DNA from: an uncultured Pseudorhodobacter sp.
GTDB lineage: Bacteria > Pseudomonadota > Alphaproteobacteria > Rhodobacterales > Rhodobacteraceae
Reading direction: 5' to 3'
DNA length: 5,623 nucleotides
Assembly: GCA_945957495.1 (NCBI GenBank)
Contig: CAMFLG010000238.1
Location: 1-5,623 of the forward strand
Of the stretch, positions 1 to 5,623 are shown one piece after another. The first letter of the stretch is position 1. Every line of letters begins with the position of its first letter. The notes under the pieces were generated by a model. It was given only the letters and a program-made list of their open reading frames with translations, searched no databases and was not told the origin of the DNA. Made by a program: the position numbers and the translations under genes.

Positions 1-35
1 CCCAAAGGCGAAGCCGCAGGGCGCGCTCCATCAGC

Positions 36-51
36 GCCGCCGCAAGGCGGC
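36..51. terminator. Perfect 6-bp GC hairpin downstream of the phosphatase-like gene
   Basis: GCCGCC (36-41), a 4-base loop and GGCGGC (46-51) form an all-GC stem starting 15 bases past the phosphatase stop codon. It is well placed to be the operon's 3' hairpin, but no T-tract follows on either strand, so intrinsic termination would be weak. A second imperfect fold (CCC/GGG and GGC/GCC around 1-21) lies beyond it. The rest of 1-66 holds nothing I can support as a gene. Confidence 0.35.
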
Positions 52-66
52 TCCGTTTGAGACCCG

Positions 67-900
67 TCAGGCAGAGAGGAACGGTTTGGCCTGCATCGTC
101 TCGGGCACCGGCACGCCCATCCGGGTCAGGATTGAAGGCGCCAGCGCCAGTTGGTCCAGCACCACATCCTTGGCCGGGCCTTCCGCATCGCCAAAGTAGT
201 AGAAGGCGAAATCGCGCTGCAGGTCGGTGGTGCCACCATGATGGCCGCGCGCGTCCTGGCCATGGTCGGCGGTGACGATCACCTCATAGCCATTGGCGCG
301 CCAGCGCGGCAGGAAATTCGCCAGCGCCTCGTCCATGCGATAGCAGGCGTCGTCCATTTCCTCGCAATCGTGGTAAAATCGGTGGCCAAGGCTGTCCAAC
401 GTGCAGCTGTGCAGGATGCCATAGTCGATGCCCTTGCGTTCGCACAGCATGGTCAGCGTCGCGAACAGGTCCACATCGGCGGGGGTCATCTGGTTATAGC
501 CGGAATCGCCCGTCATTGTGTGAAACCGGCCATGGGTGATCGGGCCACCCGGTTCGTCATATTCCATGTCGCGGACCAGATCGAACGGCGCGCGGTTGAA
601 AAACTCTGACCAGAACGAATGCGTCACCGCCCCGGTCTTGCGCCCCGCCTTGGTCAGCTCGGAAAACACATCGGGAAATTCCAACCGGCGCCGCGTGGCA
701 TTGCCCCAGATGCCATGCACTTGCGGCGCAAGCCCGGTGTGGATCGAGGCATAGCAGGTGCCGGATGTCGATGGCAGCACGGCGCGCATCTTCCACACCC
801 GCGCCTCGCCCGCGGCCACCCAGCCCTCCAGATTGCCAAAAAGCCGACGCCAGTTGGCATAGGGCACGCCGTCAAGGATGATCAAAAGCAGTTTGCGCAT
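67..900 (-). CDS. Alkaline-phosphatase-superfamily hydrolase (type I phosphodiesterase/nucleotide pyrophosphatase-like)
   Basis: This 277-residue enzyme of the two-metal alkaline phosphatase superfamily is likely to hydrolyse a phosphate mono- or diester, pyrophosphate or phosphonate bond. Candidate metal ligands sit in the expected order: Asp10 ('LLLIILDG'), the nucleophile segment 'PSTSGT' (43-48) ending in 'SIHTG', Asp169 and His173 ('LDSLGH'), Asp212 and His213 ('TADHG'), and His220/His221 ('GHHGG'). Aligned by eye with NPP and PhnA-type enzymes, the nucleophile is Ser46, where those use Thr; Thr45 or Thr48 remain alternatives. The hydrophobic N-terminus is the first beta strand of the fold leading into the metal Asp, not a signal peptide, so the enzyme should be cytosolic. 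The length suits a minimal catalytic domain without extra modules. It lies 125 bases after the transporter genes on the same strand, beyond a strong hairpin. Co-function with the importer is likely; the substrate is unknown. It could also act on an unrelated phosphoester. Confidence 0.88.
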   Translation of the reverse strand: MRKLLLIILDGVPYANWRRLFGNLEGWVAAGEARVWKMRAVLPSTSGTCYASIHTGLAPQVHGIWGNATRRRLEFPDVFSELTKAGRKTGAVTHSFWSEFFNRAPFDLVRDMEYDEPGGPITHGRFHTMTGDSGYNQMTPADVDLFATLTMLCERKGIDYGILHSCTLDSLGHRFYHDCEEMDDACYRMDEALANFLPRWRANGYEVIVTADHGQDARGHHGGTTDLQRDFAFYYFGDAEGPAKDVVLDQLALAPSILTRMGVPVPETMQAKPFLSA

Positions 901-906
901 GGGGTT

Positions 907-910
907 CTCC
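907..910 (-). promoter_or_regulatory. Shine-Dalgarno (GGAG) of the phosphatase-like gene
   Basis: GGAG on the minus strand lies 6 bases before the ATG at 900-898, an ideal distance. It supports ATG900 as the start and shows that the gene has its own ribosome binding site rather than depending on coupling to the ATPase gene. Confidence 0.65.
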
Positions 911-943
911 GTTCCTCAGCGAAGGCTTTGGCTGATCGTGCGG

Positions 944-956
944 AAGCCTCCGGCTC
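944..956 (-). repeat. Small hairpin directly following the 12-bp inverted repeat
   Basis: On the minus strand GAGCC, loop GGA and GGCTT (956-944) can pair as four Watson-Crick pairs plus one G-U pair. It abuts the larger hairpin, so a transcript would carry two stem-loops in tandem. The stem is short and could occur by chance in GC-rich DNA. Confidence 0.35.
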
Positions 957-983
957 GCCTGAATGGCAGGATGCCATTCAGGC
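957..983. repeat. Perfect 12-bp inverted repeat with a 3-base loop in the ATPase-phosphatase spacer
   Basis: The left arm GCCTGAATGGCA (957-968) and the right arm TGCCATTCAGGC (972-983) are exact reverse complements around a 3-base loop (969-971). Transcribed from the operon strand, this forms a strong hairpin 43 bases after the ATPase stop and 56 bases before the phosphatase ATG. No U-tract follows it on the minus strand (the next bases are GAGCCGGAGG), so it is not a classical intrinsic terminator. It could be a 3'-end stabiliser, a partial terminator that lowers phosphatase expression relative to the transporter, or a copy of a dispersed palindromic element. Confidence 0.85.
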
Positions 984-1006
984 TTGGATATTTAGGCCAA
1001 GATGAA
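983..1006. other. AT-rich intergenic motif resembling a recurrent Rhodobacteraceae spacer sequence
   Basis: On the plus strand this reads CTTGGATATTTAGGCCAAG followed by ATGAA. It is one of the few AT-rich patches in the window, and its ends (983-987 and 997-1001) are complementary over 5 bp. From memory, motifs of the form 'GATATTT...CCAAGATGAA' next to 'CCTCCGGC' recur between genes in Rhodobacteraceae; 'CCTCCGGC' is also present here at 947-954. This recollection could not be checked. I see no convincing -35/-10 pair for a phosphatase promoter, although an unrecognised promoter here is possible. Confidence 0.4.
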
Positions 1007-1025
1007 AGCGGCGATCGGGTAGGGT

Positions 1026-2660
1026 TTAGTTTCCGGCGCTTTCCATTTTGCGGGTTTGCAGCACCTCTTCCAGCCAACCCAGGCGCATTTCCGGCACCGA
1101 GGACAAGAGAAGATCGGTGTAATCGTCAAAGGGCGGGGTCAGCACGTCAGTCTTGCCGCCATAACGCACCACCTGACCGCGATACATCACCGCGATCTTG
1201 TCGGCGATGGCCTTCACTGTGGCCAGATCGTGGGTGATGAACAGATAGGCCACACCCTCTTTCGCCTGCAAATCCAGCAGCAGTTTCAGGATGCCGTCGG
1301 CCACCAGCGGATCCAGCGCCGAAGTGACCTCATCGCAGATGATCAGCTTGGGCTTGGCCGCCAGCGCCCGGGCGATGCAGACGCGCTGCTTTTGCCCGCC
1401 CGACAGTTCCGCGGGATAGCGGTCAATAAAGCCTGCGCCCATTTCGATCTGGTCCAGCAACTCCTGAACGCGCTGGCGTTTCGCCGCCCCCGTCAGGCCA
1501 AAGTAGAACTGCAGGGGCCGCCCGATGATGGTGCCAACGGTCTGGCGCGGGTTCATGGCGGTGTCGGCCATCTGATAGATCATCTGCAATTCGCGCAGAT
1601 CATCCTTGCTGCGGTTGGCCAGATCAGGCGACAGGGTGCGCCCGGCAAAGGTGATGCGGCCCTGCGCCGCGGGCAAGAGCCCGGTGATCACCCGTGCAAG
1701 CGTCGATTTTCCCGACCCGCTTTCGCCCACCACGGCAAGGGTCTGGCCTGCGGGCAAGTCAACCGTGACGTTCTTCAGCACGTCAAACTTGGTGCCCTTG
1801 TAGCGCGCGGTCACATTGGCCACCGACAAAACCGCAGCGGCATCGGCCTTTTCCACATGGTCGATCGAACGCACCGATACCAGCGCCTGCGTATAGGCCT
1901 GTTGCGGGGCGTTGATGATCTGATCGGTCGTGCCGTATTCCACCTTCTTGCCGCCGCGCAGCACAAGGATATCGTCGGCCACCTGCGCAACCACGGCCAG
2001 ATCGTGGGTGATATACAGCGCCGCAACCCCGGTATCGTGAATGGCGGTCTTGATCGCCACCAGCACGTCAATCTGTGTGGTCACATCCAGCGCAGTTGTG
2101 GGTTCGTCAAAGATCACGAGGTCAGGCTTGGGGCACAGCGCCATCGCCGTCATCGCGCGTTGCAACTGCCCGCCCGACACCTGATGCGGATAGCGTTTGC
2201 CGAAATTGGCCGGGTCGGGCAGGCCGAGTTTGCCGAACAGTTCAACCGCGCGCGCCTCTGCCTCTGGCCGGGGCATGATCTTGTGGCGCAGGCAGGTTTC
2301 GATCACCTGCTCCATCAGCCGTTTGGCCGGGTTGAACGAGGCGGCGGCGGATTGCGAGACATAGGTGACTTCGCGGCCGCGCAGCGCGCGCAGCTCCGCC
2401 GGCCCGGCGGTGCGGATATCACGGCCGTTCAGCATCACCTGCCCGCCCGACAACCGCACTCCGCCACGGCCATAAGCCATGGCAGACAGGCCAATGGTGG
2501 ATTTTCCCGCACCGGACTCGCCGATCAGGCCCAGAACGCGGCCCTTTTCGACAGAGACGGACACGTCATCCACCAGCACCACATCGCGCGGCTTTTCCCC
2601 CGGGGGGTAGCTGGTCGCCTCGATCCGCAGGTTGCGGATTTCCAACAAATCAGGCACCAC
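1026..2660 (-). CDS. Dipeptide/oligopeptide-type ABC transporter ATPase with two fused nucleotide-binding domains
   Basis: This 544-residue cytoplasmic motor powers the importer. It carries DppD-like and DppF-like domains in one chain, as YejF and GsiA do. Domain 1 (about 6-262): Walker A GESGAGKST 47-55, Q-loop Gln103, signature VSGGQLQR 161-168, Walker B LVIFDEP 181-187 with Glu186, H-loop His219. A short linker rich in Ala and Asp follows (about 264-280). Domain 2 (about 278-520): Walker A GESGSGKST 312-320, Q-loop Gln363, signature LSGGQKQR 419-426, Walker B LIICDEV 439-445 with Glu444, H-loop His477. Both nucleotide sites look catalytically complete. After the Q-loop glutamines the usual 'DP..SLNP' reads 'SAAASFNP' and 'MADTAMNP', probably a subfamily trait. 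The start is one of two adjacent GTG codons (2660 or 2657). The gene overlaps the DppC-like gene by 11 bases and ends the transporter block. No separate second ATPase gene is present or needed. Confidence 0.96.
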   Translation of the reverse strand: MVPDLLEIRNLRIEATSYPPGEKPRDVVLVDDVSVSVEKGRVLGLIGESGAGKSTIGLSAMAYGRGGVRLSGGQVMLNGRDIRTAGPAELRALRGREVTYVSQSAAASFNPAKRLMEQVIETCLRHKIMPRPEAEARAVELFGKLGLPDPANFGKRYPHQVSGGQLQRAMTAMALCPKPDLVIFDEPTTALDVTTQIDVLVAIKTAIHDTGVAALYITHDLAVVAQVADDILVLRGGKKVEYGTTDQIINAPQQAYTQALVSVRSIDHVEKADAAAVLSVANVTARYKGTKFDVLKNVTVDLPAGQTLAVVGESGSGKSTLARVITGLLPAAQGRITFAGRTLSPDLANRSKDDLRELQMIYQMADTAMNPRQTVGTIIGRPLQFYFGLTGAAKRQRVQELLDQIEMGAGFIDRYPAELSGGQKQRVCIARALAAKPKLIICDEVTSALDPLVADGILKLLLDLQAKEGVAYLFITHDLATVKAIADKIAVMYRGQVVRYGGKTDVLTPPFDDYTDLLLSSVPEMRLGWLEEVLQTRKMESAGN

Positions 2661-3465
2661 GGCCTCCTTTCAGGCTGGTGGTGCGCGACAGCACCCAATC
2701 GGCGACAAGGTTGACCGAAATCGCCAGCAGCGCAATCGCCAGCGCCGGCATCAGGGCAGCCGATTTGCCATAGACCAGCGCATCCTTGTTTTCCCGCACC
2801 ATGCCGCCCCAATCCGACAGCGGCGGCTGAATGCCCAGACCAAGGAACGACAGGGTCGAGATGAACAGCACCGCAAAGATGAAGCGCAGCCCGAACTCCG
2901 CCACCAGCGGCGACAGCGCGTTGGGCAGAACCTCGCGGAAGATGATCCAACCCTGCCCCTCGCCGCGCAGGCGCGCCGCCTCGACATAATCCATCACGGT
3001 GATATCCACCGCCACCGCCCGGCTAAGACGAAAGACGCGGGTGGAATCCAGCACCCCCATCACCAGGATCAACACCAGCAGGTTCAGCGGCAGCACCGAC
3101 AGCACGACCAGCGCCACGATCAGCGACGGCACCGCCATCATCAGATCGACCAGCCGCGACAATCCGGTATCCACCCAGCCGCCGCGCGTCGCCGCCAGAA
3201 AGCCAAAGAACGACCCCATCGAAAACGCGAGCAAAGACGAGGCCAACGCCACAAAGATCGTCACCTGCGCGCCAAAGATCAGACGGCTGAGGATATCGCG
3301 GCCAATGGTATCGGTGCCCAGCAGGAACTGCGATGACGGGCTTTCCCAGACCTTTCCGACGATGGCATCCACCGGATAGGGCGCCAGAAAATTGGCAAAG
3401 ACGGCAGTGAAAACGAACAGTCCGGTCAGGATAAGGCCGATCAGGGCCGAAAACGGTAACTTCAT
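2650..3465 (-). CDS. ABC transporter permease, DppC/OppC-like
   Basis: This 271-residue inner-membrane subunit pairs with the DppB-like protein to form the channel. The N-terminus has one membrane span (about 8-28) followed by 'LAPYP', as in OppC_N-type N-termini. The signature 'LLGTDTIGRDILSRLIFGAQ' at 48-67 is diagnostic of DppC-type permeases. Further spans lie at about 68-92, 108-147 (probably two), 190-211 and 237-258. The EAA loop is at about 160-188 ('YVEAARLRGEG' then 'EVLPNALSP'), and the family motif 'LSFLGLGIQPPLSDWG' is at 205-220. The start ATG at 3465-3463 overlaps the preceding stop in an ATGA; a GAGG (3477-3474) lies 8 bases upstream, inside the previous gene. Its 3' end overlaps the ATPase gene by 11 bases. 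The protein is slightly short but complete. Confidence 0.95.
   Translation of the reverse strand: MKLPFSALIGLILTGLFVFTAVFANFLAPYPVDAIVGKVWESPSSQFLLGTDTIGRDILSRLIFGAQVTIFVALASSLLAFSMGSFFGFLAATRGGWVDTGLSRLVDLMMAVPSLIVALVVLSVLPLNLLVLILVMGVLDSTRVFRLSRAVAVDITVMDYVEAARLRGEGQGWIIFREVLPNALSPLVAEFGLRFIFAVLFISTLSFLGLGIQPPLSDWGGMVRENKDALVYGKSAALMPALAIALLAISVNLVADWVLSRTTSLKGGRGA
2663..2670 (-). promoter_or_regulatory. Strong Shine-Dalgarno (AAAGGAGG) of the double ATPase gene
   Basis: AAAGGAGG on the minus strand is nearly a perfect anti-16S match and is the best ribosome binding site in the window. It lies within the last codons of the DppC-like gene. The core is only 2 bases from the first GTG (2660-2658) but 5 bases from the immediately following second GTG (2657-2655), so the second GTG is at least as likely to be the real start. 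Confidence 0.75.
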
Positions 3466-4418
3466 TTCGGATGCCTCAGCCGCGGGTTGGCGATGATGCC
3501 GACAACGTCAGCCAGAATGTTCAGCCCGATATAAACGGCGGCAAAGATGATCCCCACCGCCTGCACCACCGGCAAGTCACGCTTGGCGACGTGATCGACC
3601 AGATATTGCCCCAGCGCGTTATAGCTGAACACCACCTCGACCACGACCACCCCCACCACCAGATAGGCAAGGTTGATCACCACCACGGCGATGATGGGCG
3701 CGATGGCGTTGGGCAGGGCGTGGCTCCAGATGATCTGCATCGGGGTCAGGCCCTTCAGTTCGGCGGTTTCGATATAGGCCGATTGCATGACGTTGAGGAT
3801 GGCGGCGCGCGTCATCCGCATCATATGGGCCAGAACCACCATCACCAGCACGATCACCGGCAGCGCGACCGCATGCAGGCGTTCGAAAAAACCCATGCCC
3901 GGGAACACCATCGCCACCGGCTGAAAGATCGGGATCAGCTGCGTCAGAAGATAGATGACGAAATAGGCCGCCACAAATTCCGGCAAGGAAATCGTGGCCA
4001 GCGTCACCCCGGAAATCAGCTTGTCCGGCCAGCGCCCGTTATAGCGCGCGGCGATCAGGCCCAGGATGACAGCCAGCGGGACAGAGATGATGCCCGCACA
4101 GGCGGCCAGAAAGAACGTGTTGCCAAAGCGTTGGCCGATCGACTTGGCGATATCCTGACCATTGGTCAGCGCTACGCCCAGATCGCCGGTCAGGGCATGG
4201 CCCAGCCAGGTGAAATAGCGCGTCAGCGGCGGCTCGTTCAGGCCCAGCTGTTCACGCAGGTTGGCCAGCGAAGTTTCCGTCGCCGACTGGCCCAGAATCG
4301 CCTGGGCGGTATCGCCGGGCAACATGTCCACGCCGATGAAGATGACGAAAGACACGGCCAACAGCAAAAGCAGGCCCAGCGCAATGCGCTGAGCCACAAG
4401 TTTGAGGATCGGGTGCAC
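3462..4418 (-). CDS. ABC transporter permease, DppB/OppB-like
   Basis: This 318-residue inner-membrane subunit is one half of the transport channel and is of normal length for DppB-type permeases. Hydrophobic segments lie at about 10-30, 100-123, 136-160, 185-205, 236-262 and 285-310, giving six likely membrane spans. After span 1 comes the periplasmic region usual for DppB proteins, with 'LPGD' (33-36), 'LREQLGLNEP' (54-63) and 'GDLG' (78-81). The cytoplasmic EAA loop, which docks on the ATPase, is at about 215-241 ('YIETAELKG' then 'HALPNA'). The start is GTG at 4418, giving 'MHPILKLVAQRIALG', a typical N-terminus for the family. The gene begins 12 bases after the binding-protein stop, and its TGA overlaps the ATG of the next permease by 4 bases (ATGA), so the two should be translationally coupled. 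It is intact. Substrate specificity cannot be read from this subunit. Confidence 0.95.
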   Translation of the reverse strand: MHPILKLVAQRIALGLLLLLAVSFVIFIGVDMLPGDTAQAILGQSATETSLANLREQLGLNEPPLTRYFTWLGHALTGDLGVALTNGQDIAKSIGQRFGNTFFLAACAGIISVPLAVILGLIAARYNGRWPDKLISGVTLATISLPEFVAAYFVIYLLTQLIPIFQPVAMVFPGMGFFERLHAVALPVIVLVMVVLAHMMRMTRAAILNVMQSAYIETAELKGLTPMQIIWSHALPNAIAPIIAVVVINLAYLVVGVVVVEVVFSYNALGQYLVDHVAKRDLPVVQAVGIIFAAVYIGLNILADVVGIIANPRLRHPK

Positions 4419-4422
4419 TCTG

Positions 4423-4428
4423 CCCCCC
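4423..4428 (-). promoter_or_regulatory. G-rich ribosome binding site of the first permease
   Basis: The 12-base gap between the binding-protein stop and the permease start contains six consecutive G on the minus strand, ending 4 bases before the GTG at 4418-4416. It is a non-canonical but usable Shine-Dalgarno tract. It supports GTG4418 as the start, since no other start-like codon sits at a suitable distance. Confidence 0.5.
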
Positions 4429-4430
4429 GA

Positions 4431-5623
4431 TCAGGCGTTCAGCCAGCACATCGACAGTGCCTTGCCGTTCATCAGCGTGCCTGCCGGGTTCGGAATCCAG
4501 CCGCCGACTTCGGCACGGCGCCCTTCGACAAAGTCGTTGAACATCGGGCAGATCAGACCGCCGGTGTCGCGCACGATATAGGCCATTTCCGAATACATCG
4601 CCTTGCGCTTGGCCTGGTCCAGCTCGCCACGTGCTGCAATCAGCAGCTCGTCGAAATGGGGGTCTTTGAAGGCGGTGTCGTTCCATTCGGCGGTAGACAG
4701 ATAGGCGGTCGAATACATCTGATCCTGCACCGGACGCCCGCCCCAATAGCTGGCGCAGAACGGGGCCACGTTCCAGACGTTCGACCAGTAGCCATCATCG
4801 GGCTCCAGCTTGATTTCCAGCGGGATGCCTGCCGCATTGGCCGAAGCCTGGAACAGCTGCGCCGCCTCGACCGCGCCGGGGAAGGCACCCGGAGCCACTT
4901 GCAGCACGATGGGAGAGCCGTCATGGCCGGATTTCTTGTAGAAATCGCCCGCCGCCGCCGCATCGTATTCGCGCTGCGGGATGGTGTCGTCAAACAGCGG
5001 ATAGGCGCCGTTGATCGGGAAGTCGTTGCCGCGCGAACCCATGCCGCCCAGGATCTTGTCCACCTGTTCCTGCCGGTTGATCGCCATTTTCAGCGCCATG
5101 CGCAGATCGTTGTTGTCAAACGGCGCGGCGTTGGTGCGCATGATGAACACATAATGGCCCGGGCCCGCGGCGCGTTCGATCTTGACCGCCTCGACACCCG
5201 CCAGCATCTCGACGATCTTCGGGTCGATCCGGGTCATCATGTGGATCTGGCCCGACTGGATTGCCGCCGTGCGCGCGGTGTTGTCGTTGATCGACAGCAC
5301 TTCGACGTTGTCGGCATGGGCGCGGGTGGAATCGAAATAGTTCGGGTTGCGTTCGAAGGTGGCGCGGACGCCCGGTTCGAATTCAACAATCTTGTAGGCC
5401 CCGGCGCCGATACCAGCAGTGGGGTTATCCACGCCGCCGCCAGGCTGGATCAGCAGGTGGTAATCGGCCATCAGGAACGGCAGGTCGGCGTTGCCGGCCT
5501 CCAGCGTCAGCGTCACCATGTCGCCTTCGGCCTTCATTTCCTTGATGCCTTTGACCAGCCCCTGCGCGCCCGACTGCGATTTGTCGTCGGTGTGGCGTTT
5601 CAGCGTTGCCACCACGTCGTCAG
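4431..5623 (-). CDS. ABC transporter solute-binding protein, family 5 (peptide/opine/nickel type), 5'-truncated by window edge
   Basis: This is the periplasmic receptor of the importer encoded downstream. 396 residues and the stop are visible. The gene runs off the window at 5623: the in-frame GTG at 5615-5613 is an internal Val preceded by Asp-Asp, in the typical family stretch 'DDVVATLKRH'. The signal peptide and roughly the first 100-130 residues of a usual ~500-530 residue protein are therefore missing. Family 5 landmarks, numbered from the codon at 5615: 'GAYKIVEFEPG' with 'RNPNYF' at about 72-94; 'FDNNDLRMALKMAINRQ' at about 166-182; a second-lobe segment 'GYWSNVW' at 275-281 followed by 'YWGGRP' at 290-295. 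DppA and OppA have an Asp near that last spot that binds the peptide amino group; here it appears to be Arg294, so the ligand may be anionic rather than a plain peptide. The stop lies 12 bases before the first permease. Family assignment is firm; the substrate is not known. Confidence 0.93.
   Translation of the reverse strand, partial: DDVVATLKRHTDDKSQSGAQGLVKGIKEMKAEGDMVTLTLEAGNADLPFLMADYHLLIQPGGGVDNPTAGIGAGAYKIVEFEPGVRATFERNPNYFDSTRAHADNVEVLSINDNTARTAAIQSGQIHMMTRIDPKIVEMLAGVEAVKIERAAGPGHYVFIMRTNAAPFDNNDLRMALKMAINRQEQVDKILGGMGSRGNDFPINGAYPLFDDTIPQREYDAAAAGDFYKKSGHDGSPIVLQVAPGAFPGAVEAAQLFQASANAAGIPLEIKLEPDDGYWSNVWNVAPFCASYWGGRPVQDQMYSTAYLSTAEWNDTAFKDPHFDELLIAARGELDQAKRKAMYSEMAYIVRDTGGLICPMFNDFVEGRRAEVGGWIPNPAGTLMNGKALSMCWLNA

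Noticed and set aside
151..609. A 152-codon plus-strand frame inside the phosphatase-like gene.
   Set aside because: It is antisense to a gene with a complete set of metal-site motifs, has no plausible Shine-Dalgarno, and its product is a generic Ala/Val/His-rich antisense translation.
957..983. The perfect hairpin as a standard Rho-independent terminator of the transporter operon.
   Set aside because: No run of T follows the stem on the minus strand; the next bases are GAGCCGG. Attenuation, processing or a repeat element fits better, so it was annotated as an inverted repeat.
1056..2714. A 552-codon open frame on the plus strand, antisense to the whole double ATPase gene.
   Set aside because: It is codon-aligned with the ATPase gene, and TTA, CTA and TCA codons, which would make antisense stops, are rare in GC-rich genes, so this frame stays open passively. 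The predicted protein is rich in His, Gln, Arg and Gly and shows no domain, whereas the opposite strand has two full sets of ABC motifs.
2632..3336. A 234-codon plus-strand frame antisense to the DppC-like permease.
   Set aside because: Its product is almost only Arg, Gln, His, Lys and Asp with no recognisable fold, the expected mirror of a membrane protein gene. The opposite strand encodes a clear permease.
4252..4746. A 164-codon minus-strand frame across the binding protein/permease junction, suggesting a frameshift or overlapping gene.
   Set aside because: Both the binding protein and the permease are intact in their own frames through this region with conserved family motifs. The alternative product is Arg/Gly-rich and unrelated to either, so it is a shadow frame.
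1..5623. CRISPR array, tRNA/rRNA genes, insertion sequence, toxin-antitoxin or defence genes.
   Set aside because: No spaced direct repeats, RNA-gene folds, transposase motifs or defence domains were seen on either strand. The window is fully accounted for by a transport operon and a linked hydrolase.

Overview
The window is GC-rich, with densely packed genes, GTG starts and overlapping stop/start codons. It reads as part of an alphaproteobacterial chromosome or large replicon, most like the Rhodobacteraceae/Rhizobiales. This rests on codon use and on the look of the proteins and the one intergenic spacer; nothing in the window fixes a genus.

Every gene I can support is on the minus strand, so transcription runs from high to low coordinates. 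In that order they are: the 3' part of a family 5 (peptide/opine/nickel type) solute-binding protein (cut by the window edge at 5623, stop at 4431); a DppB-like permease (4418-3462); a DppC-like permease (3465-2650); a double ATPase carrying two complete ABC domains in one chain (2660-1026); a 125-base spacer with a perfect 12-bp inverted repeat; and an alkaline-phosphatase-superfamily (nucleotide pyrophosphatase/phosphodiesterase-like) hydrolase (900-67). The last 66 bases (1-66) hold a short hairpin and no gene that can be supported.

The first four genes form a complete ABC importer: periplasmic receptor, two membrane subunits and a fused ATPase. They are joined by a 12-base gap, a 4-base ATGA overlap and an 11-base overlap, so they are almost certainly one translationally coupled operon. 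The order (binding protein, two permeases, fused ATPase) matches yejABEF-type systems. The phosphatase-like enzyme has no signal peptide and should be cytosolic, which suggests it acts on what the transporter brings in. The binding protein appears to carry Arg where peptide-binding DppA/OppA proteins have the Asp that holds the peptide amino group. Together these suggest an anionic, perhaps phosphorylated, ligand rather than an ordinary peptide; this is inference.

I see no CRISPR array, tRNA, rRNA, insertion sequence or defence system. The window looks like a metabolic uptake operon. Its most interesting points are the unknown ligand, the linked hydrolase and the structured spacer.
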